NCBI GenBank assembly: GCA_023897205.1
Contig: JAHWDD010000010.1
Location: forward strand, 1,860,001 to 1,924,000
Length of the DNA stretch: 64,000 bases
Reading direction: 5' to 3'
Source of the DNA: Exophiala sp. HKRS030
Taxonomy: Eukaryota; Ascomycota; Eurotiomycetes; Chaetothyriales; Herpotrichiellaceae
Positions 1 through 11,150 of the stretch are shown here, piece by piece. Below the pieces are notes generated by a model. It did not search any database. It was not told the DNA's origin and saw only the letters and a list, made by a program, of their open reading frames with translations. The number at the start of each line of letters is the position of its first letter. The first letter of the stretch is position 1. Position numbers and translations under genes: made by a program.

Positions 1-400
1 TCCAACTCAGAACGTAGGAACTTTAGCATAGCTACTTCACTTACCGTGACCAAGCGTGGCGGGACGACCGGGTCAGGGATCTTGACTTTTAGGCGCTGCT
101 TTCCAGCAAGTCGAGGAAGACTGTTGGAAGCACCCTCTGCAAGCTTCTCAAAACGAACGGATGTACCGCCGGTTGTTGATCCTGCTGTTTTGACGATAAC
201 AGGTTCTAGAGCCTTTAGATCGAATTTCCCGCTGTGCTCTTGTTGCTCCGAAGCTCATTCCACAGCCGGCGACTTGTAGTAGGGAAGAAGAAATCGGAAC
301 CAGGGAAAGAACTAGGTTCAGCCCGCTTCGATTTATGAAAGGTCTGTCTTACTGGCTTCGTAGATAATGAGGCTCTTCTTGCAAGTCTCATTGAGTGCAT
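1..400 (-). pseudogene. Degenerate N-terminal part of an APH/AIM9-like phosphotransferase gene, cut by the window edge
   Basis: Reading leftwards from an ATG at 398-400 gives a basic, presequence-like start and then SRRLWNE, which resembles the start of fungal aminoglycoside-phosphotransferase-family (AIM9-like) proteins. The match then moves to another frame near 245-258 (EQQEHSGKFDLKALEPV, then FEKLAEGASN), to a third frame near 122 (VFLDLLESSA), and back near 90-100 (LKVKIPDPVVPPRLVT, SEVAMLKFLRSEL). The order KLAEG.SN-VF-VKIPDP-SEVA is that of the kinase-like N-lobe of this family (recalled, not searched). At least three frame breaks in 400 bases, none in a long single-base run, point to a real pseudogene. 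The rest lies outside the window. Confidence 0.6.
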
Positions 401-869
401 GTAATCGAGTGAGAAAATCGATCAGTAAGCAATACTTCTTTGAATGCTTAACAACACTGATAAGATATGGAAGTAAGCTGAGAGGGTCACGAAGGTTGCT
501 TCAAGTCAAACTTGTACGAAGCAAGCCCGCCACGCTGCTTTTGAGAGGTTGTGAAAATCATTGATTCAAGGCACACGAGTCTCCCCCGAGAGAAGACCTA
601 TCCACGCCAAGGCACTAAGCATTTCGCCTTCACCGTAGGGCGGCATGACCCTCGTCCCAAAGGGGCTTGAAAGGCCAACAGCTTTCCCAATCCTTGGCAT
701 CCAGACTGCGCTTTGTCCGATGATGTCGACCTTCTGATGCTCCAACCCTGTCCGACAGCGATAGCGACATCAAAGATCATAGCTTGAAGCTGGTGTGGAC
801 AGCTCCAAAGCGCTCAAATCAGGAGGCCTACCGACATACCTGCTCAATAACCCTCTCTACTCAAGCACC
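401..869. other. Non-coding stretch upstream of the complex I gene
   Basis: Only short open frames without family resemblance. It holds the 5' side of the pseudogene on the left and the promoter and leader of the gene starting at 870. No RNA gene or repeat seen. Confidence 0.5.
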
Positions 870-1519
870 ATGTCGACCCTCACCCGAACGTTTCGTAACC
901 TCTGGAGGATAGGATTCAAAGAATTCGGCCACCAGATGCAATATATCGTGAGGAGATCCATGGGACACCCCTATTCTAGAGCTCTGTATTGACGAGCTCA
1001 TTAACAGGGCGACACCAAAGCCGGCGTCCTGGTTGGCACCGATCGCTACGGCAACAAATACTACGAGAACTTGGAGGAAGACCTACCACTGCGGACGCGA
1101 TGGGTGAGACGACGAACCCACTCCCCTCTCTAACACCCTCACACTCACATTCATTCACTCTGCGTTCCCCCTGGCATTATACTGAGACTTTTGGTCCTGC
1201 AGGTCGACTACAAAGACGTCGAGCTAGACGCATCCCACATCGAGCCCGGCTGGCATGCGTGGATGAGTTATAATGTCGACAAGCCGCCGAGCGAGGACCC
1301 CATCATGGCGTTGGGCCTTCGACCGTGGGAAAGCAAGGTTCCCAAGATTAACAACACTGGTGGGAGAGCTGCGTATAGACCTTATTCGACGTAAGTGGAA
1401 ACCCGAGCTTGTACACAACGACAAAATACCGTATTGGATTTTCTGACTTGCACATTTACAGGACGAAACCGAAATATCAGGCTTGGGAGCCCGTGGCTAA
1501 ACCACGAACTGGCGCCTAA
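870..1519 (+). CDS. NDUFA12: NADH:ubiquinone oxidoreductase subunit NDUFA12 (B17.2-like), complex I
   Basis: Four exons: 870-947, 1008-1103, 1203-1390, 1462-1519, giving 139 aa. The start is the ATG at 870 in good context (agcaccATG) rather than in-frame upstream codons, because MSTLTRTFRNLWRIGF begins like known homologues. Diagnostic stretches are GDTKAGVLVGTDRYGNKYYEN, DYKDVELDASHIEPGWHAWM, the Pro-rich PPSEDPIM and the terminal KYQAWEPVAKPRTGA. All junctions are GT-AG and restore one frame (phases 0, 0, 2). The protein is an accessory subunit on the peripheral arm of mitochondrial complex I, needed for assembly and not catalysis. The gene is tail-to-tail with LTV1, whose stop is at 1777. 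Confidence 0.93.
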
Positions 1520-1776
1520 GTAGTCGCGGGGATATTATGGTGGTACCCAGATGAGGTTTGCGGTGACGATACCGCTGAGTTTGTACAGATGCATGCACGA
1601 GGGCGTTCAACAGGGTTCCAAGTTAAAACCAAACTGAAATCGAAGACAAATCCAAACATATGTTGTCATCATCATTTCTGCAAAGATTCCAGGGGTATCA
1701 TATGATGTTTTGTTCTGACCTGTCAACGCCGAGCCTCATTTCAAATTTCGTCACTAACCGCTAGGTGCTCAATTAT

Positions 1777-3240
1777 TCAAGTCCTCTGTGACCGGCGATT
1801 TGGCAATCTCGCAGGACCCAACTCCCCACGAACTTCATCCAGCTGCTGCAGACCGTAAACCTCGTTCCCGTGCTTGCCTCGCTTACCCTTGACGCCTTTC
1901 CGTTTGCCACCTGGATTCGCCTTGTTCCAGTCGCCCAGAAAGTCGTCCATCATTGCATTGAAGTCTCCTCGGACAGCGCCTTCGTCGGCGAAGCTGGTTG
2001 TGGATAGTTGTGACATTTTCGACTGCCCTGTCATTCCTGATGCCAAGGACATGCCGCCGTCCATATCGTCAAATTCATCACCTTCATCCAACGCATACAT
2101 TTTCTCGACTTGGTCGAACCGGGCGTCGAATAATTGTTGGTCGGCGGTGCGCGCCAGGGAGGACGATGTCATTGAATATGCAGACGGATTTGTCAGAGCT
2201 CCTTTTCTCTTTTTCTGTCGTACCGGTGTCCCATTCAGGGTGTATAGTGAAGGCGCTCTGTCTTGTACAGCCGATGCAGCAATGATAGACGCTGCAGCTT
2301 GTGGCACAGGTTTTCGTGTCCCTTCACGCTTAGATTTCGCAAAGTCCCGCAACCAGTCGCCATCTTCCGCCGCGGCAACCTCTGCGTCTAAAAGATTGTC
2401 GTCGCCAGTCGGAGCCGAATTGTCTGTTCTCGGAGTAGTTGTGGGTATCTTGACTTCCATAGGTTGTTCTGGAGCCTTTTCTGTCGCGTCCGACTCCCAC
2501 CCCTGGTCGTCTGCGAATTCGTCAAACGACGCTTCGAACTCGGCAAGGTCAAGTTCACCCATCCGTCCCTCCTTGGCCAAAGCACCGAAAATATCCTCCT
2601 CGTCGGCATTATCCACATACGCATCATCGTCCAGTGCCTCGAGAATCTCTCTAAGTCTGGGATCCATATCTGGTTGGAATCCGGCAATCTCGTCAGGAAC
2701 TTCTTGCTGATTTTGATACGTCCTAGGCCTCGTCGATGTCGAGAATGATGACAGCATTTCACTTCCAGCCACGCTCTTCTCATCCTCTAACGACACTTCC
2801 CTCAGTGCATCCTCTAATCTCATTGCCTTCACCTTGGCCTTTCCTTTCGATCCAAGTGCAGCTGCGTCAATGAAATGCGATTCTCCTCCACCTTGACCAA
2901 TGTCTCTCAGATGTTGCATGTAGTCATATTTTGTATCGTCAAAGAAAACTCCATGCTCCGCAGCCTCACCTTCATTGTCACGCATACTTTCGAAATCAAG
3001 TTCATCTTCAAGATCCCCTAGGTGTAACTCTCGCGGAGTTTTGGTCTGAGAAGAGGCACCAGACCCTGATATCTGGTATAAAGCTCGCTCACCGGCAGAC
3101 TCATCATGTAGGGCAGGGTCATCTTGCGGTCGATAGAGGAGTTGAAATGTTTGCGCCTGTTTCTTGTCGCTGCAATGTTGTCAGTTTCTAGCTACAAGGG
3201 TCAGACTAGTTCAAACATACATCCAACGTTTCCGAGGCAT
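1777..3240 (-). CDS. LTV1: Low-temperature viability protein LTV1, 40S ribosome biogenesis and export factor
   Basis: Two exons, complement(1777-3169, 3221-3240), 470 aa. Exon 1 encodes only MPRKRW and two bases of the next codon; a 51-base GT-AG intron follows, and exon 2 continues IDKKQAQTFQLLYRPQDDP, the very conserved LTV1 N-terminus. Later parts are acidic and low complexity, with the family-typical blocks DDTKYDYMQHLRDIG, FQPDMDPRLREILEALDD and YSMTSSSLARTADQQLFDARFDQVEKMY, and a basic tail (KRKGVKGKRGKHGNE). In yeast Ltv1 binds pre-40S particles near Rps3 and Enp1 and leaves after Hrr25 phosphorylation. The very short first exon means the true start is easily missed; an internal Met at 2985 would drop the signature. 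Divergent from LSG1. Confidence 0.93.
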
Positions 3241-3589
3241 TTTTGCGGATATTACAATTAGTTTTCCCTAAGTCGCGGTTCTAAAAGTCTTTGGTGGTGA
3301 GGGCCTTGATGGTGGGGTCTGGCATGAGATTCTGTAAGAATTTCTAAAGAATTTCATGCGCCACAAAGTTTTTCCGCCCCGCACGAGGAAAACCGCCTCC
3401 GCCGCCAATGACGCATTTTTGCCAGGCCGACTCGTATCTTTTTTCGGGTTCCATTCGATTCGGATCCTGATTAATCATTTGACTCAATCAGTCCAAAGGC
3501 TTTTCATATATTGCCTGAACATCGATCCCACTCCATCTAGACCGTTCCCCTTCCTCAAGGCTCCACACCACCGGAAAAGCCTCTCCACC
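3241..3589. promoter_or_regulatory. Shared divergent promoter of LTV1 and LSG1
   Basis: The 349 bases between the two start codons must carry both promoters and leaders. The LSG1 side is pyrimidine-rich before its ATG (ctctccaccATG). No clear PAC or RRPE ribosome-biogenesis element, and no classical TATA box, was recognised by eye. Confidence 0.6.
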
Positions 3590-5569
3590 ATGGTGTTACC
3601 AAAGAGCAAGAACAGCGTCGGGCTGGGTAACAGTCTTATGAACGATCGCTTTGGCAGAGGCAAAGGTGCAGAAAGAAAAAAGGTCTCTGCGCAGGGAGTA
3701 CTTCGAACAGATCACACTACTGGACAAACCTATGTCACCAATGCAGCCAAAGAGGCATCATGGGTTAAAATGCGCAGTGTAACAGAACAAGGTGCCCTCG
3801 ACGAATTCCTGTCAACTGCAGAACTCGCAGGCACAGACTTTACGGCCGAGAAGATGAACAATATCAAAATCATACATTCGGACCAAAGGAATCCTTACCT
3901 ATTGAGCGCCGCAGAAGAGAGGGGCGCACGGAGAAAGCATGCGCAGAACAAAGGTAGACTTACTGTGCCGAGACGACCTCACTGGGACGAAACTACTACA
4001 CCTCAACAACTCGATGAACAGGAAAGAGCCAGTTTGTTAGATTGGAGACGTGGGCTGGCTGAACTACAAGAGAATGAAGATCTCCTCATGACTCCTTTTG
4101 AGCGTAATATTGAAGTATGGCGACAGTTATGGCGAGTGATTGAACGTTCAGATCTTATCGTTCAAATTGTGGATGCCCGAAATCCTCTACTATTCCGAAG
4201 CGAAGATTTGGAGAAGTATGTTCGAGAAGTCGACCCCAAGAAGCGAAATCTACTACTGGTAAACAAAGCAGACATGTTGACAGAGGAGCAACGGCAACTG
4301 TGGGGAGACTATTTTCACCAAAACGGTATCAATTATAAATTTTTCTCAGCCCACCTGGCCAAAGAGATGAATGAAGGTCGTGATGCTCTTGAGGAGCTCG
4401 ATGCTAGGCAGATCCAACAACAGATAGACCGAAATGCCCCCGAAAAGACGATGCTGAAGAATGTTCAGGATCTCAACTTGAAGGACAATGAAGAACAAGA
4501 ATGGACCAGCGAAGGAGATGATGCTTCCGATAATTCAGAGGATGAAGCTGAACTCAGACGTAATGATCGCACGCAAATCCTGACGGTCGATGAACTCGAA
4601 GCCCTCTTTCTGGAGAATATCCCGCAAGATAGCACCACGGATCGGAAAACCACAATTGGCTTGGTTGGGTATCCTAATGTGGGAAAATCCTCGACAATCA
4701 ATGCACTGATTGGCGCAAAGAAAGTCAGTGTTTCGTCGACACCAGGTAAAACAAAACATTTCCAAACCATCCATCTTTCAGAAAAAGTCCTTCTCTGTGA
4801 CTGTCCCGGTCTGGTCTTTCCAAATTTCGCCTCGACTAAAGCCGAACTTGTCTGCAATGGAATCTTGCCAATCGATCAATTACGTGAGTTCTTGGGGCCA
4901 GCTGGACTCGTCGCGCACAGGATTCCTCAGGGATTTTTGGAGAGTGTCTATGGCATGAAAATCATCATGCGGCCGGTCGAAGAGGGCGGAACTGGTCTAC
5001 CGTCCGCCTCGGAAGTTCTCCGCGCATATGCAAAGGCTCGAGGTTTTGCGACAACAGGTCATGGACAACCGGATGAATCGAGAGCAGCCAGATACATACT
5101 AAAAGATTATGTGTCTGGGAAGTTACTATATTGTCACCCACCCCCGTCAGACCCGGAAATCGACGGAGCAGAATTCAATGAGACTCTATATGATTTCTCT
5201 CATTTGCCAGCTAAACGACAAGCATGGCTGATTGCGCATAACGAAGAGACTTCCGGGACTGGGGATGTTGATCCCAAGATCTCAGCTCCAAAGCCACCAC
5301 CAGAGACGGGGAATAAGTCAAAGAAACTTGACAAAGGGTTCTTTGGTCCGGGATCTGGCAGTGCTGGTCACCTGAGACAGCCATTCAATCACCAATATAC
5401 TGAACAAGGTCAACAACAGAAGGAACTATCCGGAAGAAAAGCAAGGACCATGGTTGCACTCGAGCATAATATCGATCCTAGTGAGGTGAAGCTCAACAAC
5501 AAGAAGCACTTTAAGGGGGCAAGGAAGAAGACAAGGACTGTGAGAAGTGCCAACGACGATGACGACTGA
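3590..5569 (+). CDS. LSG1: Large-subunit GTPase LSG1, circularly permuted GTPase for late 60S maturation
   Basis: Single exon, 659 aa from the ATG at 3590 (MVLPKSKNSVGLGNSLMNDRFGRGK). The frame is open further upstream, but those residues are unlike the family. GTPase motifs are in permuted order: DARNPL near 195, G4 NKAD at 225-228, then the P-loop GYPNVGKS at 360-367 and G3 DCPGL near 404. An acidic insert (about 305-325) separates the halves, and a Lys/Arg-rich C-terminus ends in KKTRTVRS plus an acidic tail. Yeast Lsg1 is cytoplasmic and triggers release of the export adaptor Nmd3 from pre-60S. The length fits the family. Divergent from LTV1, which does the matching late step for 40S. Confidence 0.96.
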   Translation: MVLPKSKNSVGLGNSLMNDRFGRGKGAERKKVSAQGVLRTDHTTGQTYVTNAAKEASWVKMRSVTEQGALDEFLSTAELAGTDFTAEKMNNIKIIHSDQRNPYLLSAAEERGARRKHAQNKGRLTVPRRPHWDETTTPQQLDEQERASLLDWRRGLAELQENEDLLMTPFERNIEVWRQLWRVIERSDLIVQIVDARNPLLFRSEDLEKYVREVDPKKRNLLLVNKADMLTEEQRQLWGDYFHQNGINYKFFSAHLAKEMNEGRDALEELDARQIQQQIDRNAPEKTMLKNVQDLNLKDNEEQEWTSEGDDASDNSEDEAELRRNDRTQILTVDELEALFLENIPQDSTTDRKTTIGLVGYPNVGKSSTINALIGAKKVSVSSTPGKTKHFQTIHLSEKVLLCDCPGLVFPNFASTKAELVCNGILPIDQLREFLGPAGLVAHRIPQGFLESVYGMKIIMRPVEEGGTGLPSASEVLRAYAKARGFATTGHGQPDESRAARYILKDYVSGKLLYCHPPPSDPEIDGAEFNETLYDFSHLPAKRQAWLIAHNEETSGTGDVDPKISAPKPPPETGNKSKKLDKGFFGPGSGSAGHLRQPFNHQYTEQGQQQKELSGRKARTMVALEHNIDPSEVKLNNKKHFKGARKKTRTVRSANDDDD

Positions 5570-6406
5570 TTTTACGCTCTAGTTTATATTCACGTTTACC
5601 GCAAATTAAGCTTGCATTGTCACAAGTGCAAAAGGGTGTAAAAGCTGATCCTTTCGACGCATGTGACATGTCCTCAACCAGGCAGGCATATCTGATCTGC
5701 AAATGGTCTACGATCGACCTTGTAACACATATTGCCTCAATTGAAGCCTCTTATTCCGTTGAATATCAGGCTTCAATATCAATGTCATCAAGATCGTATG
5801 CTAGGCCATGACCACAGACAGCCAAGTCAGCCTCCTTTCAGTGACAGCCTTGCACAATTTTTGACAAGACCCACTGACGATGCTAACAGCGTCCAATGTA
5901 GCTTAACACCAGGATGACTAATTTTGAAGCTGAGACTCAGGAAAATGGCCGGCTGAGAAATCATCATTCCCTCGAACGTCTGCACAAATGGCATGACCAG
6001 GTTGTCACAAGGCGTGGATGCCGCTCCCACCAGCGCCTCTATATCCCAAGCTACAAATCTTGAAACTGGGGAAAGGGCAGAAATTTGTAGTAGGACATAG
6101 CAGAATAGTAGGCTGTGAGCAGTGTTATAGACATTATACTCCACGGTCGACACTGACATTCATAACGATCAGATCGTCAAATAAAAAGGAGACTTCCTTC
6201 GTGAATGTGAGCTGTAACCATCGACGTCATATAGCCTTTCCCCGGACTTGAGCGTATTCAGACTTCAGCACGCAATACTCATACAGTTTGTCCATTATTT
6301 GACACGTCAGTAACATTTCCAGATAACTTCCCCTTCATTTCCTACTACGCCCCACCTACTTTCAATACAACCAAATCAACCAAATAATCCGGACAAAACA
6401 ATAGAA
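5570..6406. other. Non-coding gap between LSG1 and the NmrA-like gene
   Basis: Only short frames of no recognisable family (the longest, about 110 codons, on the minus strand at 5827-6159, has no conserved look). The last 80 bases, rich in CAA/AAT, are the leader of the gene at 6407. Confidence 0.5.
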
Positions 6407-7333
6407 ATGCCACTAACAAAAATAACACTAATCGGCGCCAACGGCGCCCTCGGCCGTGCTGTGCTATCATCACTCCTGTCCACACCAACGCTCAGCGTGA
6501 CCATCATCGCCCGCGCATCGTCAAAATCCACATTCCCATCGACCGTACAAGTCATCACTGTCTCCGACGCCTTCACCACCGCGGAACTGACACCAGCATT
6601 GCACGGCCAAGACGCCGTGATCGTTACGGTCGCCGGCACCAACGACGCACTTCAGATCCGGGTCGCCGATGCCGCCGCCCAAGCTGGCGTCAAGCGCTTC
6701 ATCCCCGCTGATTTCGGCAGCTGCGACTCGGCGAGCGCCCGTGCGTTGGAGTTGATGCCGTTGTACGGTGCGAAGAAGAATGTTCGTGACCACTTGATCG
6801 CGTTGGCGGAGAAGAAGCAGGAGGAGGAGGGGCAGGGTGGGGGGTTCTATTGGACGGCGCTGATCACGGGGCATTTCTTTGATTATTTGAATCATGGCCT
6901 GTTGCAGGTGTGGCCCGCGAAGCGGTTTGCGCGGATCTTTGATGGTGGCGATATTCCGTTCTCCGCGACTAGGTTGGAGACGGTGGGCAACGCCGTTGTT
7001 AGGGTGTTGCAGAGAGAGAACGAGACGAGGAATAAATTGCTGTATGTGCAGAGTTTCCGCTTTACGCAGAATCAGCTGTTGAAGGTTTTGGAAAATGTCA
7101 CGGGTCAGGACTGGGAGGTTGAGAGGACCGGTTCGGGGCAGTTTATCGATCAGACCAGGAGGCGCATTGATGCTGATCCGGCGGATAAAGATGCGAGGGA
7201 GGATTTGGTCGGCGTGGTGGGCATTGTTGATGGCAGTTGGGAGGGGAAAGGGGAGGCGTTTGCGAATAGACTCCTAGGGCTGGAGGAGGAGAGTTTGGAG
7301 GATGCGGTTAGGGAGGCGTTGAAGAAGGAGTGA
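6407..7333 (+). CDS. NmrA-like / isoflavone-reductase-type NAD(P)-binding protein
   Basis: Intronless, 308 aa. The N-terminal Rossmann motif is TLIGANGALGRAVL (residues about 7-20), followed by IIARASSKSTF where the NADPH 2'-phosphate is usually bound by Arg, then the family pattern GQDAVIVTVAG and AAAQAGVKRFIPADFGS. The YGAKKNVRDHL segment places a Lys like the catalytic or structural Lys of isoflavone/phenylcoumaran reductases. This family includes small-molecule reductases and redox-sensing regulators; the sequence cannot separate them, though the GxxGxxG motif and RFIPADFG favour a reductase. The segment around 6820-6845 contains a six-G run that is intact in frame. G/C-rich codon choice is stronger than in neighbouring genes. 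Confidence 0.85.
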   Translation: MPLTKITLIGANGALGRAVLSSLLSTPTLSVTIIARASSKSTFPSTVQVITVSDAFTTAELTPALHGQDAVIVTVAGTNDALQIRVADAAAQAGVKRFIPADFGSCDSASARALELMPLYGAKKNVRDHLIALAEKKQEEEGQGGGFYWTALITGHFFDYLNHGLLQVWPAKRFARIFDGGDIPFSATRLETVGNAVVRVLQRENETRNKLLYVQSFRFTQNQLLKVLENVTGQDWEVERTGSGQFIDQTRRRIDADPADKDAREDLVGVVGIVDGSWEGKGEAFANRLLGLEEESLEDAVREALKKE

Positions 7334-8124
7334 GAGCTCAAAGAGTGCGTGGATTGATGGGAGCGGATGTTCTAATGGGAGGAATGCTGGCAGCATAAAT
7401 CTTCGCCCCTATTATGAGGTTTCGTGCGTGCAACTGTTTTTAGATCGTCCTTCAAGAAACGGACGGACGTGCTACAGAGGCTATTAGATCAAGTAGAAAC
7501 GTATCCTTGACTGCGCTGGCATGTCACACATGATCACATGCTGATTCGAAGACGAATAATGAATAGGATCGGGCATATCATGAACTATCTTGTACACCTG
7601 ACCCTTGTCCCTTTCTTGAGCCAAGAGGTTTGATCAGCTACACTCGAGTGATATGATTATTCAAGTAGTCCCCTTGCTGTGATGGCACGGTAATTTGAAA
7701 TGCACACAGAACGCCAGTCATCGGTTGCAATTGACAAGGCTGGTCATGGTGACGATGGAGGAGGGAAACGGGATAGAGGAATCGGAGGACTGGAAACAAG
7801 CCGGCAAAGGAGGTTGGAGGATGACAGTTGGTCATTGAATCATGACCGATCTGGGCGTACACACGACAGCGACATCCCTTGAAGATATGAGACGGCTAGG
7901 CGATGTTGGAAGGCGCGCACCACAACTTCAGTCACCTTTTGTAGAAACAAGAGAAAAATGTACAAAATGTGAAGACTCATGAATAAAGACTTGGTCAGTA
8001 GTAGGTGAGTTTGATTTTAGACACTCGTGAATCACTATTCTGCTCGAGCACTTGATAGATTGAAACCCAGCCAAAGCCACCAAGTAGCCTGTAAAAGGGT
8101 GGTACATGAATTCCTTTCCCGCGA
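7334..8124. other. Intergenic gap between convergent genes
   Basis: Holds the 3' regions of the NmrA-like gene (plus) and the MFS transporter (minus). Only short unrelated open frames; nothing else seen. Confidence 0.5.
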
Positions 8125-10195
8125 TCAAGCCGTCTGTAGTGTGGACTGGTGTTGTTGCTTCGCGTGCAAATCCTCCACAGGTGCATCAACGTGGTAGTTC
8201 ATGGTCTTGCGCATATCACCTAAGAATAGACATGCGACGCATGCTGCCACACCGAAGGATGCGGCAATGATATAGATGACACGGAGAGAATCGGCAAATG
8301 CTTGTTGTAGCGCCAGCACTCCAGCAGAAATAATGGAAGGTGACACACCGGGTATTCCTGCTAGAGCCTCCGGATCATTCGTTGCCAGTGCACCGACGAA
8401 TGCTGGAATAGAAGTCGGAGGCAGACCAGCTATGGCTGCAGCTTCGGCGATGTATGCCGGAAGCTTAGATGTTAAACCTGTGTTCAATGTTGCAGCGTAG
8501 ATTGCTGTGAAGACAGTGGCAGCAACAGCACGCGAGGAAGTAGTGACAGCGGTTGCAGTGGCGATGAGACTGTGTGGAGTCGACAGCTGCACTCCAGTGA
8601 TGATGAGAATTAGTGGTGAACCGAAACCTAGACCGGCCAGACCGGCGAATGCTAGCAGATTGAGATCATCTCCTGGCTGGATTGTAGCCATACCGACGAT
8701 ACCAGCCGTGAAAATCAGATAACCCATAAATAATGGCTCGCGAATAGTCCGGAAGCGCGTAGAAGCTGTTCCCCAGATGATTGTACCAATAAGACCGGCA
8801 ATCCAGTATGGCTGCGCACGAGCCACGATTAGGAATGGATCTGTGGTAAACAGGGCTGAAGTTCTGGTCAAGGTTAGTAGGGAGTGAAGCTGAATTGAGA
8901 AAGGGTCCTTACATGACAGGGTAGAAGATGATATAGCTGAAGAGCATAATTCCTTCAATGAAGATGAGAATGACGCAGACGGCGAATGTCCGTCCTCGAT
9001 TCTTCCCACCTCGAAACAATTCATGGGAGAGAATTCCTGTCTTGGTGCCTTTCCATTCATATATGCCAAAGGCAATCAGGATGACGAGACCAAGAATGAG
9101 AGTAGAAAGAACACGGCCGTTTGTCCAAGAGTATAAGCCGCCACCGAGATTGAGGCCAACCAAAAAGAGAGTCAATCCGGTGGTAAGTAGACCAAAGCCT
9201 GGCAGATCGAGGTGGCCTAACTTCTGCCAGAAGGATAGGTGGTCAAGGCGGGTGTGTCTTTTCGGAGGTCGGTATCCTGCAAAGATTCCGATGGCTGTCA
9301 AGCCCCAAAGACCCATCTGAATCCACTAGATCGCATTAGCACAACACATCAGGCGTGAAAAGAAATGGGTGAGCATACAAAGAAGTTGCGCCAGCCTGTA
9401 TGGGCATTCCTTCGGGTCAGATATCCAATGATCAATGGTCCTGAGATCGCACCGAGCGCAGCTCCAATATTGATGCAGGCCTGAATCACTGCACGCAAGT
9501 TTCGGTCAGAACTAGTGAGAATTTCAGAATTTGAGGAAAGATATTACGAACTCGGTCTCCATCGCCTAGGTAAGATTTCACTGGGGACACAATATGCCAA
9601 AGGTACCGACGCAAAACCAACTCCAATAAGAGTTTGTGCCGCAATAAGACGATAGATGTCGTTCGATCCGGGAGCAATGGCTGATCCAACAAAAGAGATC
9701 ACACATGATCCAACAAGTAAGATTTTGCGTGCCTGGAAAGTGTCTGACGCAGATGAAATCACAGGTCCGAGCACCGCCTGCACTAGGGATAGAGCATTTG
9801 GAACCCATGTCTGTGCTTCCACGCCGTCGAGGTCAAGACCAATTTGAGTCAGCTGCGTGGATCAAACAGTCAGTAAGGTGTTTCTCCCCGGATCACAGCT
9901 CACGCCATCAATTGGATCGTACCACTGCGGGAGGACCTTGTAAAGCCACGACTTGAACGTAGTTTAATAGCCACAACGATGCAAGTGCGATCCAAGTCCG
10001 TGCGTGGATCTCCGGCTCTATTTCATCGTCGTTGTACACAAGATTGTCGTTGTTGGAGTTTTCTGAAGCATTCTCAAGATGCTTTTCCTGAGCGGAGTAC
10101 TCCTGTTTGTCTATAGGAACGGACGAATCTATTCCCTGTTCTGGCTGGCTTTCCTTGTCCATGTTTTGCTTCTGCGAGCTGATGTTGGCAGCCAT
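8125..10195 (-). CDS. MFS efflux transporter, TRI12/siderophore-type (14-span family)
   Basis: Five exons, complement(8125-8863, 8913-9325, 9379-9488, 9552-9852, 9923-10195), 611 aa; all junctions keep one frame. About 65 acidic, Ser/Asn-rich cytosolic residues precede the first span. The family block QGPPAVLTQIGLDL is created by splicing exon 1 to 2; then TWVPNALSLVQAVLGPVISSASDTFQARK and PSEILPRRWRPMIQACINIGAALG. Many further hydrophobic helices follow in exons 4-5. Exon 2 ends at a weak GTTCGT donor, chosen because it alone restores WRPMIQACIN. TRI12-type carriers export toxins, siderophores or drugs by proton antiport at the plasma membrane; the substrate here is unknown. Neighbours (NmrA-like reductase, flavin monooxygenase) would fit detoxification. 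Confidence 0.9.
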
Positions 10196-10546
10196 GACTG
10201 CAAGATGTCAACGGTGGCTGGTACAGATAGACCGACAACTGGTGCCTTACGTGCTCGTCCATATTCTGTGGGGAAGACGTGCCCTTTTGTACCGATGTTG
10301 AAAAATGGCGATGGCAAATCCGGTTCATACCCGGGCACCAAGATAATTGCAGCCTGGTTGAGAACAAAGTAGGTCGTATGCAGCTAGCAGTGGTGGAAAA
10401 CCTGGGGCACACCTGGAGTGGGCCTGGGGTTTGGTGAAGCTAACTGGAATCGTGCGTGGATTTCGCATATTCCCCGCTTGGCAAACGGGACATCGACCGG
10501 CCCACAAAGCGGGGGCTTGCAGAACACTAACTAGACACCCACGGAT

Positions 10547-10566
10547 TCCCACGATATATCGTGGGA
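10547..10566. repeat. Perfect 20-base palindrome (TCCCACGATA/TATCGTGGGA)
   Basis: Each strand reads TCCCACGATATATCGTGGGA. It sits about 350 bases upstream of the MFS transporter start, so it could be a binding site for a dimeric regulator or a small hairpin; neither is shown. Confidence 0.7.
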
Positions 10567-11136
10567 CGGGATCAAGTGCCTGGGCGTATCGTCTGCCAAG
10601 TGCTATGACTTTGCCGAGTAGAAATTGTGTCAAAGACCGTGAAACTTTCGATAGAGAGCGAGCGAAGGAATATTTTGCCTGACTTGTGTTCTGGTAGACA
10701 TTGGTAGTATTCGCCAAAATTGATCAAGTCTTCGAGGAGTGATAGATAATACTTGGAGTCTGGTAACTGGGTTCTTTGTGATCAAGACCGGCGCCAACGT
10801 GGGACAGGGGTGTGGGCGGCCTGAAATGCACGGCTTCGACATCAATATTGTCTTGGTGCTAGCTGGCCGAGGCTCATGATAGCTTTGGTCCCACAAACCT
10901 GGACATTCGTCAAAGTGCATCCCGTGCAACACGGAACACAATTCTCCCGATTTTACCGCGGGACCCAATTTCTAACATGGAAGCGGGTCACTATGCCGGA
11001 CTCCAGGTCAATCGCCTTTTTGCAATGTCCAACCCAGAAAGTCTAGTTCGCTCGTGTATGGGGTAGTAGGCTCTGGCGACCGTTTTAGTCGTGAAATATA
11101 TGCGGGAGGCATAGTCATTTCAATGCTTTGATTTCC

Positions 11137-11150
11137 TTATAAAAACCATG
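11137..11150 (+). promoter_or_regulatory. Orphan TATA-like element
   Basis: TTATAAAAACCATG here is identical to the 14 bases at 13127-13140 upstream of the flavin monooxygenase. No plus-strand gene follows within 380 bases, so it may be a chance match or the promoter of a lost gene. Confidence 0.25.

Noticed and set aside
1874..2710. 278-codon plus-strand frame opposite LTV1
   Set aside because: Ser/Ala-rich mirror of the acidic LTV1 coding strand; LTV1 is firmly identified.
3356..3589. In-frame N-terminal extension of LSG1
   Set aside because: The 78 extra residues are unlike the family, while the ATG at 3590 has good context and gives the known N-terminus.
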